This document shows positions 20,379 through 28,104 of a stretch of DNA of 64,000 bases, one piece after another. A model generated the notes under the pieces. That model did not search any database. It saw nothing but the letters and a program-made list of their open reading frames with translations, and was not told the DNA's origin. Made by a program: the position numbers and the translations under genes. Position 1 is the first letter of the stretch. Each line of letters begins with the position of its first letter. Source of the DNA: Kineococcus rhizosphaerae (GTDB taxonomy: Bacteria; Actinomycetota; Actinomycetes; Actinomycetales; Kineococcaceae); the NCBI RefSeq assembly GCF_003002055.1, contig NZ_PVZF01000012.1:1-64000 (forward strand), read 5' to 3'.

Positions 20379-20750
20379 TCAGCGCCGGGCCAGGTGGCGG
20401 CCGCTGGGCGTGTCGGCGGCCGAGTACTCCATGGCGTAGGCGGCGTAGATGCGCGGTTCGTCGTCGGGGCCGAGCTCCTCGTCGGTCCCGAACGACGGCG
20501 AGGCCTTGACGGTCTCCTTGGGGAAGGCCACCCGGATGTCGTGGCGGCCGACGGCGGCGCCGTCCAGGGGCACGAGCACGACCTTCTTGAACCCCACGAC
20601 GCCGGTCTCGACGGCCGCGAACAGCCACTCGTCGGTGGCGGCGTCGACGTAGACGGAGCTGAGGGTGCCGATCTTCGCGTCGCTGACGTCGAGGACGGCC
20701 GCGCCCTTCCACTGGTTCAGGTCCTGCACGAGGATCGTCATGGCGATCAC
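20379..20750 (-). CDS. PRC-barrel domain protein
   Basis: A 123-residue protein. The N-terminal two thirds look like a PRC barrel (MTILVQDLNQWKGAAVLDV, DAKIGTLSSVYVDAATDEWLF, FKKVVLVPLDGA), a small beta-barrel found in photosynthetic reaction-centre H subunits, RimM and many stress-associated bacterial proteins of unknown role. The C-terminus is charged. GTG 20750 has AAGG 9 nt upstream and is taken as the start; ATG 20741 is possible and would remove three residues. It is divergent from the Thr-rich membrane protein gene, and a CTGTG-N9-CACAG inverted repeat (20750-20768) lies between them. Function unknown. Confidence 0.72.
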   Translation of the reverse strand: MIAMTILVQDLNQWKGAAVLDVSDAKIGTLSSVYVDAATDEWLFAAVETGVVGFKKVVLVPLDGAAVGRHDIRVAFPKETVKASPSFGTDEELGPDDEPRIYAAYAMEYSAADTPSGRHLARR

Positions 20751-20825
20751 TGTGGCGCACCTTCACAGGACTCGCTCGCCGGGTGGCCGGAACCCCCGGA
20801 CCCGGGTGACACCATGGGACGCGGC

Positions 20826-21677
20826 ATGAGCGAGCAGACACCCCAGCGGACCACCCTGACCATCAACTGGCTGCAGATCGCGGGCGGAGCGGGCGCGGCC
20901 GTCACGTCGGCCGTGCTGCTGGCCGGGCTGAAGAGCTTCGGCGCGTACGGCACCCTCGTCGGCGCGGCCCTCGGCAGCGTCATCGCCTCCACGGCGGCGG
21001 CGATCTACGGCTTCACCCTGAACCGGAGCCGGGAGCACCTCGCCGAGGTCGCCCGTCGCGCCCGCGACCGGCGCACGGGTCCGGTGCCCCCGGCGCAGGA
21101 CGAGCACCCCGACCGCACCGAGCCGCCCGTCGTCGACGAGGCCGGTGCGCCCGGCCCCGGCCCGGCGCCGACCCCGGGACCGCCGCGGCGCAAGCGGTTC
21201 CGCGCCCGGCACGCCGTGCTCCTCGGCGTCGTCGCGTTCGTCCTGAGCGTGGGCGGGATCTTCGTCTTCGAGTCCGTCAGCGGCAAGAGCGTCGCGGCCG
21301 AGCGCCAGGGCGACACCGCGACCACGAGCAGCACCATCCTCGGCACCACGGTGACGTCGACCCCGTCGACGCCCACCCCCACCCCGACGGGCACCCCGAC
21401 GGACACCGCCACCGAGACCGCCACGAGCACGGCGACGGATTCCCCGACGGGTACGGCGACGGGCACCGCGACCGAGGACCCCACGAGCACGGCCACCGCC
21501 ACGGGCGAGCGCACGGGCACGGCGACGTCCTCGCCGGAGGCGACCGCCACCGCGACCGGCACCCCCACGGACCGGGCGACGAGCACCGCCACCGCGCAGC
21601 GGGACGAGGCCGCCGTCAGCGCCCCGACCGCGAGCGCGGCCGCGCTGGCCGGGGCGACGGCGACCGCCGCGCCCTGA
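20826..21677 (+). CDS. Membrane protein with Thr/Ala-rich mucin-like C-terminus
   Basis: A 283-residue protein. An N-terminal conserved segment (INWLQIAGGAGAAVTSAVLL and LVGAALGSVIASTAAAIYG) forms one long or two short membrane helices. A charged Pro-rich cytoplasmic stretch follows, then a second hydrophobic helix after a basic PPRRKRFRARHA patch (ARHAVLLGVVAFVLSVGGIF). The last 120 residues consist almost only of Thr, Ala, Ser, Pro and Gly, as in O-mannosylated actinobacterial surface stalks. By the positive-inside rule that tail would be outside. The ATG start (20826) lacks an obvious ribosome site. The N-terminal part looks like a widespread actinobacterial hypothetical protein; function unknown. 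Confidence 0.78.
   Translation: MSEQTPQRTTLTINWLQIAGGAGAAVTSAVLLAGLKSFGAYGTLVGAALGSVIASTAAAIYGFTLNRSREHLAEVARRARDRRTGPVPPAQDEHPDRTEPPVVDEAGAPGPGPAPTPGPPRRKRFRARHAVLLGVVAFVLSVGGIFVFESVSGKSVAAERQGDTATTSSTILGTTVTSTPSTPTPTPTGTPTDTATETATSTATDSPTGTATGTATEDPTSTATATGERTGTATSSPEATATATGTPTDRATSTATAQRDEAAVSAPTASAAALAGATATAAP
21346..21609 (+). repeat. Degenerate Thr-codon minisatellite inside the mucin-like gene
   Basis: Irregular reiterations of ACGGGCACG / GCGACCACG-like units encode the T-x-T-A tail of the surface protein. Units are 12-18 nt and imperfect, so slippage in multiples of three would change tail length without frameshift. Confidence 0.6.
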
Positions 21678-21702
21678 CGGCCCCCTCCCGCCGGAGGCGC
21701 AT

Positions 21703-21737
21703 CTCGCGCCCGCGATCCCCGCCGTGACGGGCGCGAG
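21703..21737. terminator. Inverted repeat, probable terminator
   Basis: CTCGCGCCCG pairs with CGGGCGCGAG over a 15-nt loop in the 173-nt gap after the mucin-like gene. No U-tract follows. It may end transcription before the methyltransferase gene; nothing else is seen in this gap. Confidence 0.5.
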
Positions 21738-21850
21738 GTGTGCCTGCGGCCGGGCCGACCGGCGGCCCCGCGCGGCCGGCGCCGGGGTGGTGCCTGGTAC
21801 TCATGACCAGGCGCGCCCACGGCGGGCGCCGGCGACGAAGGGGAGCCGTA

Positions 21851-22723
21851 GTGCACTCGTGGGTGGATCGACTGGCGGTGGAGCGGCTCACGGCCGTGGT
21901 TGACATCGGGGCGAACCCGATCGACGGTGACCCCCCGTACAAGGACATGCTCACCGCGGGCCTGTGCACGGTCACGGGATTCGAACCGCAGGCCGAGGCC
22001 CTCACCGCCCTGCTCGAGGCCGCGGGACCGAACGAGCGGTACCTGCCGCACGCCGTCGGCGACGGCGGCGAGCACGAGCTCAAGGTCACCTGGATGAACG
22101 GGATGACCAGCCTCTTCGAGCCGGACGTGCGGCGGCTGTCCGCGCTGAACGAGTTCGCGCGCTACGGGGAGGTCCTGCGCCGCGGCACCGTCGCCACGAA
22201 GCGCCTGGACGACCTCGACGACCTCGGGCCCCTGGACCTGCTGAAGATCGACGTCCAGGGCTCGGAGCTGACGATCTTCCAGAACGGGCGGCGGACCCTG
22301 GCCGGGGCCGTCGCCGTGCACACCGAGGTCTCCTTCGTCCCGCTGTACGAGGGCCAGCCGCTGTTCGGCGAGGTCGACGCCGAGCTGCGCGCCCAGGGGT
22401 TCCTGCCGCACACCTTCGCGGCGATCAAGAAGTGGCCCATCGCCCCGGGCGTGCTGGACGGGAACATCTTCGAGCACCACCAGCAGGTCATCGAGGCCGA
22501 CGTGGCCTACGTCAAGGACTTCGGGCGGCTGGAGGTGCTGGAGGCCGAGCAGGTCAAGCACCTGGCCCTGCTGGCCCACTTCGTCTACGGCTCCACCGAC
22601 CTCGTCGTGCGCTGCCTGGTGCAGCTGGTCTCCGACGGGGTCGTGGACGAGCAGGTCGTCGCCGACTACGGCGCGGCGATCGGCCGCTCGCTGACGACGA
22701 ACGGCGTGCGCAGCGACCGCTGA
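21851..22723 (+). CDS. FkbM-family methyltransferase
   Basis: A 290-residue SAM-dependent methyltransferase of the FkbM family. The SAM-binding strand reads AVVDIGANPIDGDPP, FEPQAEALTAL is the second acidic strand, and LDLLKIDVQGSELTIFQNG carries the family-defining KIDVQGxE motif. These enzymes usually O-methylate sugars or polyketides; beside glycosyltransferase genes, methylation of a glycan is the natural inference. The start GTG 21851 is chosen for its ribosome site AAGGGGAG 5 nt upstream; a longer open frame encodes only a basic tail. Its 3' end overlaps the convergent glycosyltransferase gene by 58 nt. Confidence 0.88.
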   Translation: MHSWVDRLAVERLTAVVDIGANPIDGDPPYKDMLTAGLCTVTGFEPQAEALTALLEAAGPNERYLPHAVGDGGEHELKVTWMNGMTSLFEPDVRRLSALNEFARYGEVLRRGTVATKRLDDLDDLGPLDLLKIDVQGSELTIFQNGRRTLAGAVAVHTEVSFVPLYEGQPLFGEVDAELRAQGFLPHTFAAIKKWPIAPGVLDGNIFEHHQQVIEADVAYVKDFGRLEVLEAEQVKHLALLAHFVYGSTDLVVRCLVQLVSDGVVDEQVVADYGAAIGRSLTTNGVRSDR

Positions 22724-23985
22724 AGGCGGACGTGGCGTCGGTGGTCGTAGCGGCCCCAGGCCCGCTGCAGGTCGACCCCGTCCAGGGGGTCGGCCCGCAC
22801 GGCGGGGTCGGCCGGCACGGCCACGTCGGCGGCGCCGGCGGACCGGGCCACGTCCCGGGTCCGCCGCACGAGCAGGTCGTCGCCGACCCGCACCGGCGCG
22901 ACGTCGGTCAGCTCGGCGAGCGTGGCCCCGGTCAGGACCACGGGCCGGTCCAGGTCGACGCGGAAGCGGCAGCGGCCCAGCACGTCCGCCGGCGGGGTCC
23001 CGCGGTGCACGCGCGGGTCCGCGAGCTCGTCGCAGGCGTCCCCCGAGCGCAGCCAGACCCCGCCGTCGGTGCCCGCCAGCAGGCTCGCGACGCAGGCCAC
23101 GACGTCGGCCACCTCGGCCCCGGTGTCGTCGAGGGTCACGACGACGTCGGGGAAGGCCCAGACCAGCCCGGCGCCGCGGGTCGCGGGACCGGGGACGAAC
23201 CGGGCCAGCGCCAGCCCCTCGGCGTTGCGGGAGCGGCGGGCGTCCGCGTCGTCGGTGCGGCCGGCGAAGTCGGGCCCGTCGTGCCAGGCGACCGCGTCGG
23301 GGGCGTGGGCGAAGTCCGCCCCCCGCAGCCAGCACCGGTGGGCGAACTCCCAGTCCTCCCCGCCGTACTGCGTGAACGACTCCTCGAAGCCGCCCACCGC
23401 GTCGAACAGCTCGCGGGTGACGCTGAGGACCGCGGAGATGACGAAGCGGTACGCGTCGTCACCGGCGTCGCGCAGGTCGCCGGTGCGCTCGTACGCCTCG
23501 CGCAGCCAGGCCGGGTCCTCGAAGAGCTCCGGGGCGGGCCCCTGCCCGCGCCACCACGCCGCGAGGGCGCCGGGGGTGGCCGCGGACAGGTCGGCGTGGC
23601 GACGGCGGCCGACGACGAGGTCGGCTCCCGCGCGCACCGCCCGCAGCACGGCCGCGACGTACCCCGGTTCGGGGACGGTGTCGGCGTCCAGGAAGCACAG
23701 GACCTCGCCGGTGGCGTGCGCGGCCCCGAGGTTGCGGGCGGCGGCTGCGCGGAACCCGGCGTCCTCCTGGGCGACCACGCGCACCGGGAACGGCCGCGGC
23801 CCCGGGGCCGGCGGGGTGCGCGAGCCGTCGTCGGCCACGACGACGTCCAGCAGGTGCAGGGGGTGGTCCTGCAGCGCGAGCGCGCCCAGCACGAGCTCGA
23901 GGTCGTGCGGGGCCTCGTAGTGGGGGACCACGACCGACACCCTCACCGCTGCCTCCGGGGTCGCCGCCACGTCCGCCCCGCTCAC
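22666..23985 (-). CDS. Glycosyltransferase family 2 with galactosyltransferase-type C motif
   Basis: A 439-residue GT-A enzyme. The N-terminal fold (RVSVVVPHYEAPHDLELVLG, VVADDGS) leads to the metal-binding DxD in CFLDADTVPEPG; a later FTQYGGEDWEFAHRCW is the GGEDW acceptor-side motif of the glyco_transf_7C type. A further 130 residues of unclear role follow. No membrane helix is seen, so it probably acts at the cytoplasmic face. GTG 23985 overlaps the stop of the upstream GT4 gene (GTGA). It is last in the minus-strand trio wcbI-like, GT4, GT2. Its tail lies antisense to the end of the FkbM gene. Sugar specificity cannot be read. Confidence 0.88.
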   Translation of the reverse strand: MSGADVAATPEAAVRVSVVVPHYEAPHDLELVLGALALQDHPLHLLDVVVADDGSRTPPAPGPRPFPVRVVAQEDAGFRAAAARNLGAAHATGEVLCFLDADTVPEPGYVAAVLRAVRAGADLVVGRRRHADLSAATPGALAAWWRGQGPAPELFEDPAWLREAYERTGDLRDAGDDAYRFVISAVLSVTRELFDAVGGFEESFTQYGGEDWEFAHRCWLRGADFAHAPDAVAWHDGPDFAGRTDDADARRSRNAEGLALARFVPGPATRGAGLVWAFPDVVVTLDDTGAEVADVVACVASLLAGTDGGVWLRSGDACDELADPRVHRGTPPADVLGRCRFRVDLDRPVVLTGATLAELTDVAPVRVGDDLLVRRTRDVARSAGAADVAVPADPAVRADPLDGVDLQRAWGRYDHRRHVRLQRSLRTPFVVSERPIAAP

Positions 23986-25052
23986 GGGGTGGGCACCCGG
24001 GCGCCGTCGCGCACGTCGATCAGCACGTGCCGGCCGGCGGCCCGCAGGACCGCGCGCAGCCGGGCGGTGGTCTGCGCGACCGTCGGGCCCGGCGGCCCGG
24101 CGGCCGCCCCGGCCCAGGTCGAGGCCGGGTCCGCCCAGGCCCGCGCCAGGGCCGTGCGCAAGTCGTCGTAGACCGTCACGCACCCCGGGGAGCGTTCCAG
24201 CAGTTCCTCGGCGTAGTCGCTGCGCGGGACCAGGGGACGGCGGCCGGCGCCGATCCAGGTGCTGATGGAGCCGGACGCCGACAGGTGCTCGTGCGGGGCG
24301 ACCGGCAGCACGGCCGAGCGCAGCCGCGCCGGCAGCTCGGCCGACGGCACGAAACCCGTGATCCGGCAGGAGCGCCCCGCCGCCGCCGCGCGGATGACGA
24401 GCTCGTCGACGAGGTCCTCGTGACCGTCCGAGGGGCGGCCCAGCGCGAGCAGGCCCACCCCGGCGGGGAGCGCGTCGAGGGCCTCCACGACCTGCAGGTG
24501 CCCCTTGCCGGGGTACAGGTACCCGAGCACGGCCACCGCGGTCGGCGTCGTGCCGGGGGCGGCGGCGGGCGAGGGGGCCACGTGCGGCACCGGCAGCGGG
24601 ACGACGGTGCACGGCCGCTCGACGCCGCAGGCGGCCAGGAGACGTTCCTCGTGGCGGCTGGCGACGACCACGTGGGCCGCGACCCGCGCCATGCGCCCGT
24701 AGGCGGCGGCGCGCCGGGGGTGGTTGACGGCCCCGTCGCTGGCCTGGGGCAGGTCGTGCAGCGTGAGCACGAGGGGCCGCTGCCGGGCCAGGCCCTCGAC
24801 GAGCGCGGCGGCGTCCTCGGGGCTCGGGCCCAGCAGCCGGTCGGTCACGTGCAGCGAGACGACCCCGGCCGGGACGTCGCGCAGGGCGGCGGTGAGGTCG
24901 GTGAGGTCGGGCGGGCCCTCGCGGCGGACCAGGTGCACCGGTCCGCGGCCGTCGGTCCGCAGCACGTCCCACTGGGCCAGCGCCTCGGCGGTGACGCCGT
25001 GGGTGGCGGGGCCGAGCACCAGGCAGACGACGGCCGCCTCGGGGACCCTCAC
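23982..25052 (-). CDS. Glycosyltransferase family 4 (GT-B)
   Basis: A 356-residue GT-B glycosyltransferase. The N-domain contains LVLTLHDLPQAS and AAHVVVASRHEERLL, typical of family 4 acceptor domains; the C-domain starts at VAVLGYLYPGKGHLQVVEAL and continues to HEHLSASGSISTWIGAGRRP, near the usual donor-binding loop. The classical E-x7-E is not obvious. The GTG start overlaps the stop of the wcbI-like gene and its stop overlaps the GT2 start, so all three are co-translated. Role: sugar transfer in assembly of a surface glycan, by context. Confidence 0.85.
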   Translation of the reverse strand: MRVPEAAVVCLVLGPATHGVTAEALAQWDVLRTDGRGPVHLVRREGPPDLTDLTAALRDVPAGVVSLHVTDRLLGPSPEDAAALVEGLARQRPLVLTLHDLPQASDGAVNHPRRAAAYGRMARVAAHVVVASRHEERLLAACGVERPCTVVPLPVPHVAPSPAAAPGTTPTAVAVLGYLYPGKGHLQVVEALDALPAGVGLLALGRPSDGHEDLVDELVIRAAAAGRSCRITGFVPSAELPARLRSAVLPVAPHEHLSASGSISTWIGAGRRPLVPRSDYAEELLERSPGCVTVYDDLRTALARAWADPASTWAGAAAGPPGPTVAQTTARLRAVLRAAGRHVLIDVRDGARVPTP

Positions 25053-25969
25053 GCGGCCAGCGCCTCGTACGCCGCGGCGTGCCGCACCAGCCCGGCCTCG
25101 GCGACCCCTGGGTGCTCGCCGTACCAGCGCAGGTGCTCGGCGCGCACGACGTCCTGCGGCACGCGCTCGCCGTGCACGAGCCAGTCCTGCGCGCCGGGCC
25201 CGCTGGTGGAACCGGCGGCGGGGGCCAGCCCCAGGGCGTCCAGCACCTGCGGGGCCACGGGGGTGTGGATGCTGTCCAGCAGCGTCCGGCCCGGGTCGGG
25301 GACGTCGGCCTCGACGCCCAGCGCGCCCAGGACCCGCCCGGCCAGACCCCGCAGGACGTCGTTGCCCGGGTGGTTGACCGTGTGGGTGGCCGCCGCCCCG
25401 GCGGCCAGGAGCAGGTCGGTGACGGGCAGCGACCCGTGCGCCTCGTGCCGGCGCGCCAGCTCCCCGACGGACAGCTCCCGCACGGCCCGGACGGCCGCGG
25501 GGGCCGGGACCTCCGGCAGCGGCGGTCGTCCCGCGGCCTGCGCCAGCACGCGCAGGTCGTGGTACGGCACGACGGGCGGTTCCCCCGCGGCGGGGGAGCG
25601 GACGATGACCTGGAAGGGGTGCAGCGCGGCCCAGCGGACGACGGGCACCACCACGAGCCGCGGACGGCGCGCGCCCGCGGCGACGACCTCGGCGGTCCCC
25701 ACGGGCAGGTCCCGGTAGCCGTCCCGGACCGGCTGCGAGACGACCACGTCGACCTGCTCGAGCAGGGCGTGCAGGTGCGGCAGGTCGTCGGCGGTCAGCT
25801 CGTGCACCGGCGGCACCCGGACCGTGCGCACGGGGGAGGCGGGGAAGTCGAGCAGCACGCGCACGGACTCGGCCTGGCAGTTGCCGTGGACCAGCACCAG
25901 CGGCCGGTCGTCCCGGGTGACCGGCGCGAGGCCGTAGAAGTGCGCGTAGTGTCGTCGGCGTCCGGTCAC
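25049..25969 (-). CDS. WcbI-type polysaccharide biosynthesis protein
   Basis: A 306-residue protein with the N-terminal signature LVLVHGNCQAESVRVLLDF of the WcbI family, a CoA-binding fold implicated in acetylation of capsular polysaccharide in Burkholderia. Further family-like features are VVSQPVRDGYR and the NHPGNDVLRGLAGRVL segment with conserved His/Asn. It probably O-acetylates the glycan made by the neighbouring transferases. GTG 25969 is chosen because TACGCT lies 6 nt upstream, indicating a leaderless transcript; the open frame extending beyond is antisense to the divergent GT4 gene. First gene of a three-gene operon. Confidence 0.82.
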   Translation of the reverse strand: MTGRRRHYAHFYGLAPVTRDDRPLVLVHGNCQAESVRVLLDFPASPVRTVRVPPVHELTADDLPHLHALLEQVDVVVSQPVRDGYRDLPVGTAEVVAAGARRPRLVVVPVVRWAALHPFQVIVRSPAAGEPPVVPYHDLRVLAQAAGRPPLPEVPAPAAVRAVRELSVGELARRHEAHGSLPVTDLLLAAGAAATHTVNHPGNDVLRGLAGRVLGALGVEADVPDPGRTLLDSIHTPVAPQVLDALGLAPAAGSTSGPGAQDWLVHGERVPQDVVRAEHLRWYGEHPGVAEAGLVRHAAAYEALAA

Positions 25970-25975
25970 AGCCGC

Positions 25976-25981
25976 AGCGTA
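25976..25981 (-). promoter_or_regulatory. Putative -10, leaderless start of the wcbI-GT4-GT2 operon
   Basis: TACGCT on the minus strand 6 nt before GTG 25969. The 138-nt region 25970-26107 separates this operon from the divergent GT4 gene and must hold both promoters; no clear plus-strand box is visible. Confidence 0.5.
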
Positions 25982-26107
25982 GGGGCTGTTCGGAGCCCGT
26001 ACGGACGGGTGGAGTGCGCGGTGGCGGCCACTTCGTGCTTTCCTCAGCCGGTGCACCCGCCTCTCCTGTCCCGCACCCCGTCGCCCGTCCACCCCGACAG
26101 GTCCCTC

Positions 26108-27268
26108 GTGCGGTCGACGCGGACGGCGGGCACGAGCACCCGGGGGCGGTCCCTGACCGTCGCGGTCCTGGGACCGAGCAGGTACCCCGTCGCCGAGCCC
26201 TACGCGGGTGGGCTGGAGTCCTTCGTCGGCGGCCTGGTCCGCGGGCTGCGCGAGCGCGGCCACCGGGTGCTGCTGTTCGCGGCCCAGGGCTCGGACGACG
26301 CCCAGCCGGAGGTCCTGGACGGCGGCGGGTGGGAACCGGACGAGCTGTCGCGCCGCGACCCGTCGATGCCCGCCGCGGCCTTCATGGCCGAGCACCACGC
26401 CCACCTGCGCGTGATGGACGCGCTGCGCACGCGCTACGCCGACGAGGTCGACCTGGTCCACAACAACTCCCTGCACTACCTGCCGCTGTCGTTGTCGGCG
26501 ACGCTGCCCTTCCCCACGGTCACGACGTTCCACACGCCCCCGACCCCGTGGCTGACGTCGGCCCTGGCGGCCGGCGGCGGCTCCGCCCGGTTCACCAGCG
26601 TCAGCCGGTTCACCGGCCAGCAGTGGGCCCCGTGGGCCCCCCGCGCGCACGTCGTGCACAACGGCGTCGACCCGGGCCGCTGGACGCCGGGACCGGGCGG
26701 GACGAACCTGCTCTGGTTCGGCCGGCTGGTCCCCGAGAAGGGCCCGCACCTGGCCATCGCCGCCGCGGCGCGGGCGGGCCGGCACCTGGACCTGGTGGGG
26801 CCGGCGCTGGACGAGGAGTACTTCGCGCGGCGCATCGCCCCCCACCTGGGCCGGGGCGTGACGTGGCACGGCCACCTGGGGGGCTCCCCGCTGGCCCGGG
26901 CCGTCGGCCGCGCGGGCGCGGTCCTGGTGACCCCGGTGTGGGACGAGCCGTTCGGCCTCGTCGCGGCCGAGGCCGCGATGTGCGGCACGCCGGTGGTCGC
27001 CCTCGACCGCGGGGGACTGCGCGAGGTCGTCCGCCCCGGCTCGGGCAGCGCCCTGGGCGAGGTCGTCGCCGCCGGGGACGTCGACGCCCTGGCCGCCGCC
27101 GTCGGCCCGGCGCTCGCGATGGACCGGGCCCGCGTCCGGGCGGCGGCGGAGGCGCGGCTGTCCGCGCCGGCCATGATCGCCGGCTACGAGGGCGTCTACC
27201 GGGCGGTGCTGTCCGAGGCCTCCGCCGAGGCCCCCGTCGAGGACCACGTGCGGGTCGCGGCGTCGTAG
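26108..27268 (+). CDS. Glycosyltransferase family 4 (GT-B)
   Basis: A 386-residue classical GT4 enzyme. The N-domain Gly loop reads PYAGGLESFVGGLVRGLRER; SVSRFTGQQW and HVVHNGVDPGRW precede the C-domain, which opens with LLWFGRLVPEKGPHLAIAAA and carries the donor-site PVWDEPFGLVAAEAAMCGTP, containing the E-x7-E motif. It transfers an activated sugar with retention. GTG 26108 (AGG 6 nt upstream) is preferred; GTG 26051 is an alternative adding 19 residues without recognisable function. It is the only plus-strand gene between two minus-strand operons and overlaps the end of the next one by 73 nt. Confidence 0.88.
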   Translation: MRSTRTAGTSTRGRSLTVAVLGPSRYPVAEPYAGGLESFVGGLVRGLRERGHRVLLFAAQGSDDAQPEVLDGGGWEPDELSRRDPSMPAAAFMAEHHAHLRVMDALRTRYADEVDLVHNNSLHYLPLSLSATLPFPTVTTFHTPPTPWLTSALAAGGGSARFTSVSRFTGQQWAPWAPRAHVVHNGVDPGRWTPGPGGTNLLWFGRLVPEKGPHLAIAAAARAGRHLDLVGPALDEEYFARRIAPHLGRGVTWHGHLGGSPLARAVGRAGAVLVTPVWDEPFGLVAAEAAMCGTPVVALDRGGLREVVRPGSGSALGEVVAAGDVDALAAAVGPALAMDRARVRAAAEARLSAPAMIAGYEGVYRAVLSEASAEAPVEDHVRVAAS

Positions 27269-28104
27269 CGGGCCAGACCGGCCGCCGCGAAGGCGTCGAG
27301 CCACCCCGTCATCGGGAACCACCCCCACCGGGCGTGGAAGACGCCGGCGTTGCGCACGACGGCCTCGACGTGCTGGACGGGCGGGTTGGTCGTGGGGTGG
27401 TGCTGGTGGAAGGCCTCGGCGCCCCCCACCCAGAACAGGCTGCCGCCCAGGGAGCGCACGGTGGCGGCGACGTCGGTGTCCTCGCCGCCGTACCCGCGGT
27501 ACTCCTCGCAGAACCCGCCGAAGCGCTCCCAGTCCCGGGCGCTCACCGCGAACGACAGGGACCAGAACAGCCACCACTGCGACTCGTCCGCCGCCAGCAC
27601 CTCGTGCTCGGCGGGGGCGGGCCGGGCGGGGTGCGGCGAGGCCGCCCGCGCGAGCCCGGCGAGGTCGGCGGCGCGCTCGACCCGGACGCCGGGGGGCAGG
27701 TAGGTCACCGCCCCGCACAGCAGGGACGGTCCCGCCACCGAGCGCACCGGCGCCGACGCGGCCGCGTCGCGGTAGGTCCGCAGCAGCCCCGGGGAGGGGA
27801 CGCAGTCGACGTCGAGGAAGACGAGCAGCTCGGCCCCGGCCGCGAGGGCGGTCGCCGCGGCGACGTTGCGCGCCCGCGACAGCGGCAGCTCGCCGTCCGG
27901 TGGGACGGGGACGTCGACGACGACGGTGCGGGTCCGGTCCCCGGCCCGCGCCTCGACGAGGGGACGGACCCCGGGGTCGCCCATGGCCACGACGACGTGC
28001 AGGTCCGGGACGGTGTCGGAGTGCTGCAGACCCACCAGCTGACCCACCAGGTGCTCGTGGCGGCCGGCGACGATCGTCAGCACGGCCACCTGCGGGGACC
28101 TCAC
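27196..28104 (-). CDS. Glycosyltransferase family 2 with galactosyltransferase-type C motif
   Basis: A 302-residue GT-A enzyme. The N-domain has an AVLTIVAGRHEHLVGQL start and a DxD in LLVFLDVDCVPSPG; the acceptor-side motif is YRGYGGEDTDVAATVRSLG, the same GGED type as in the 22666-23985 enzyme, so the two may act on related linkages. HQHHPTTNPP near the C-terminus resembles the metal-binding His region of this subfamily. GTG 28104 overlaps the upstream stop (GTGA). It is the last gene of the minus-strand trio GT4, GT28-like, GT2. The tail is antisense to the convergent GT4 gene. Confidence 0.88.
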   Translation of the reverse strand: MRSPQVAVLTIVAGRHEHLVGQLVGLQHSDTVPDLHVVVAMGDPGVRPLVEARAGDRTRTVVVDVPVPPDGELPLSRARNVAAATALAAGAELLVFLDVDCVPSPGLLRTYRDAAASAPVRSVAGPSLLCGAVTYLPPGVRVERAADLAGLARAASPHPARPAPAEHEVLAADESQWWLFWSLSFAVSARDWERFGGFCEEYRGYGGEDTDVAATVRSLGGSLFWVGGAEAFHQHHPTTNPPVQHVEAVVRNAGVFHARWGWFPMTGWLDAFAAAGLARYDAATRTWSSTGASAEASDSTAR

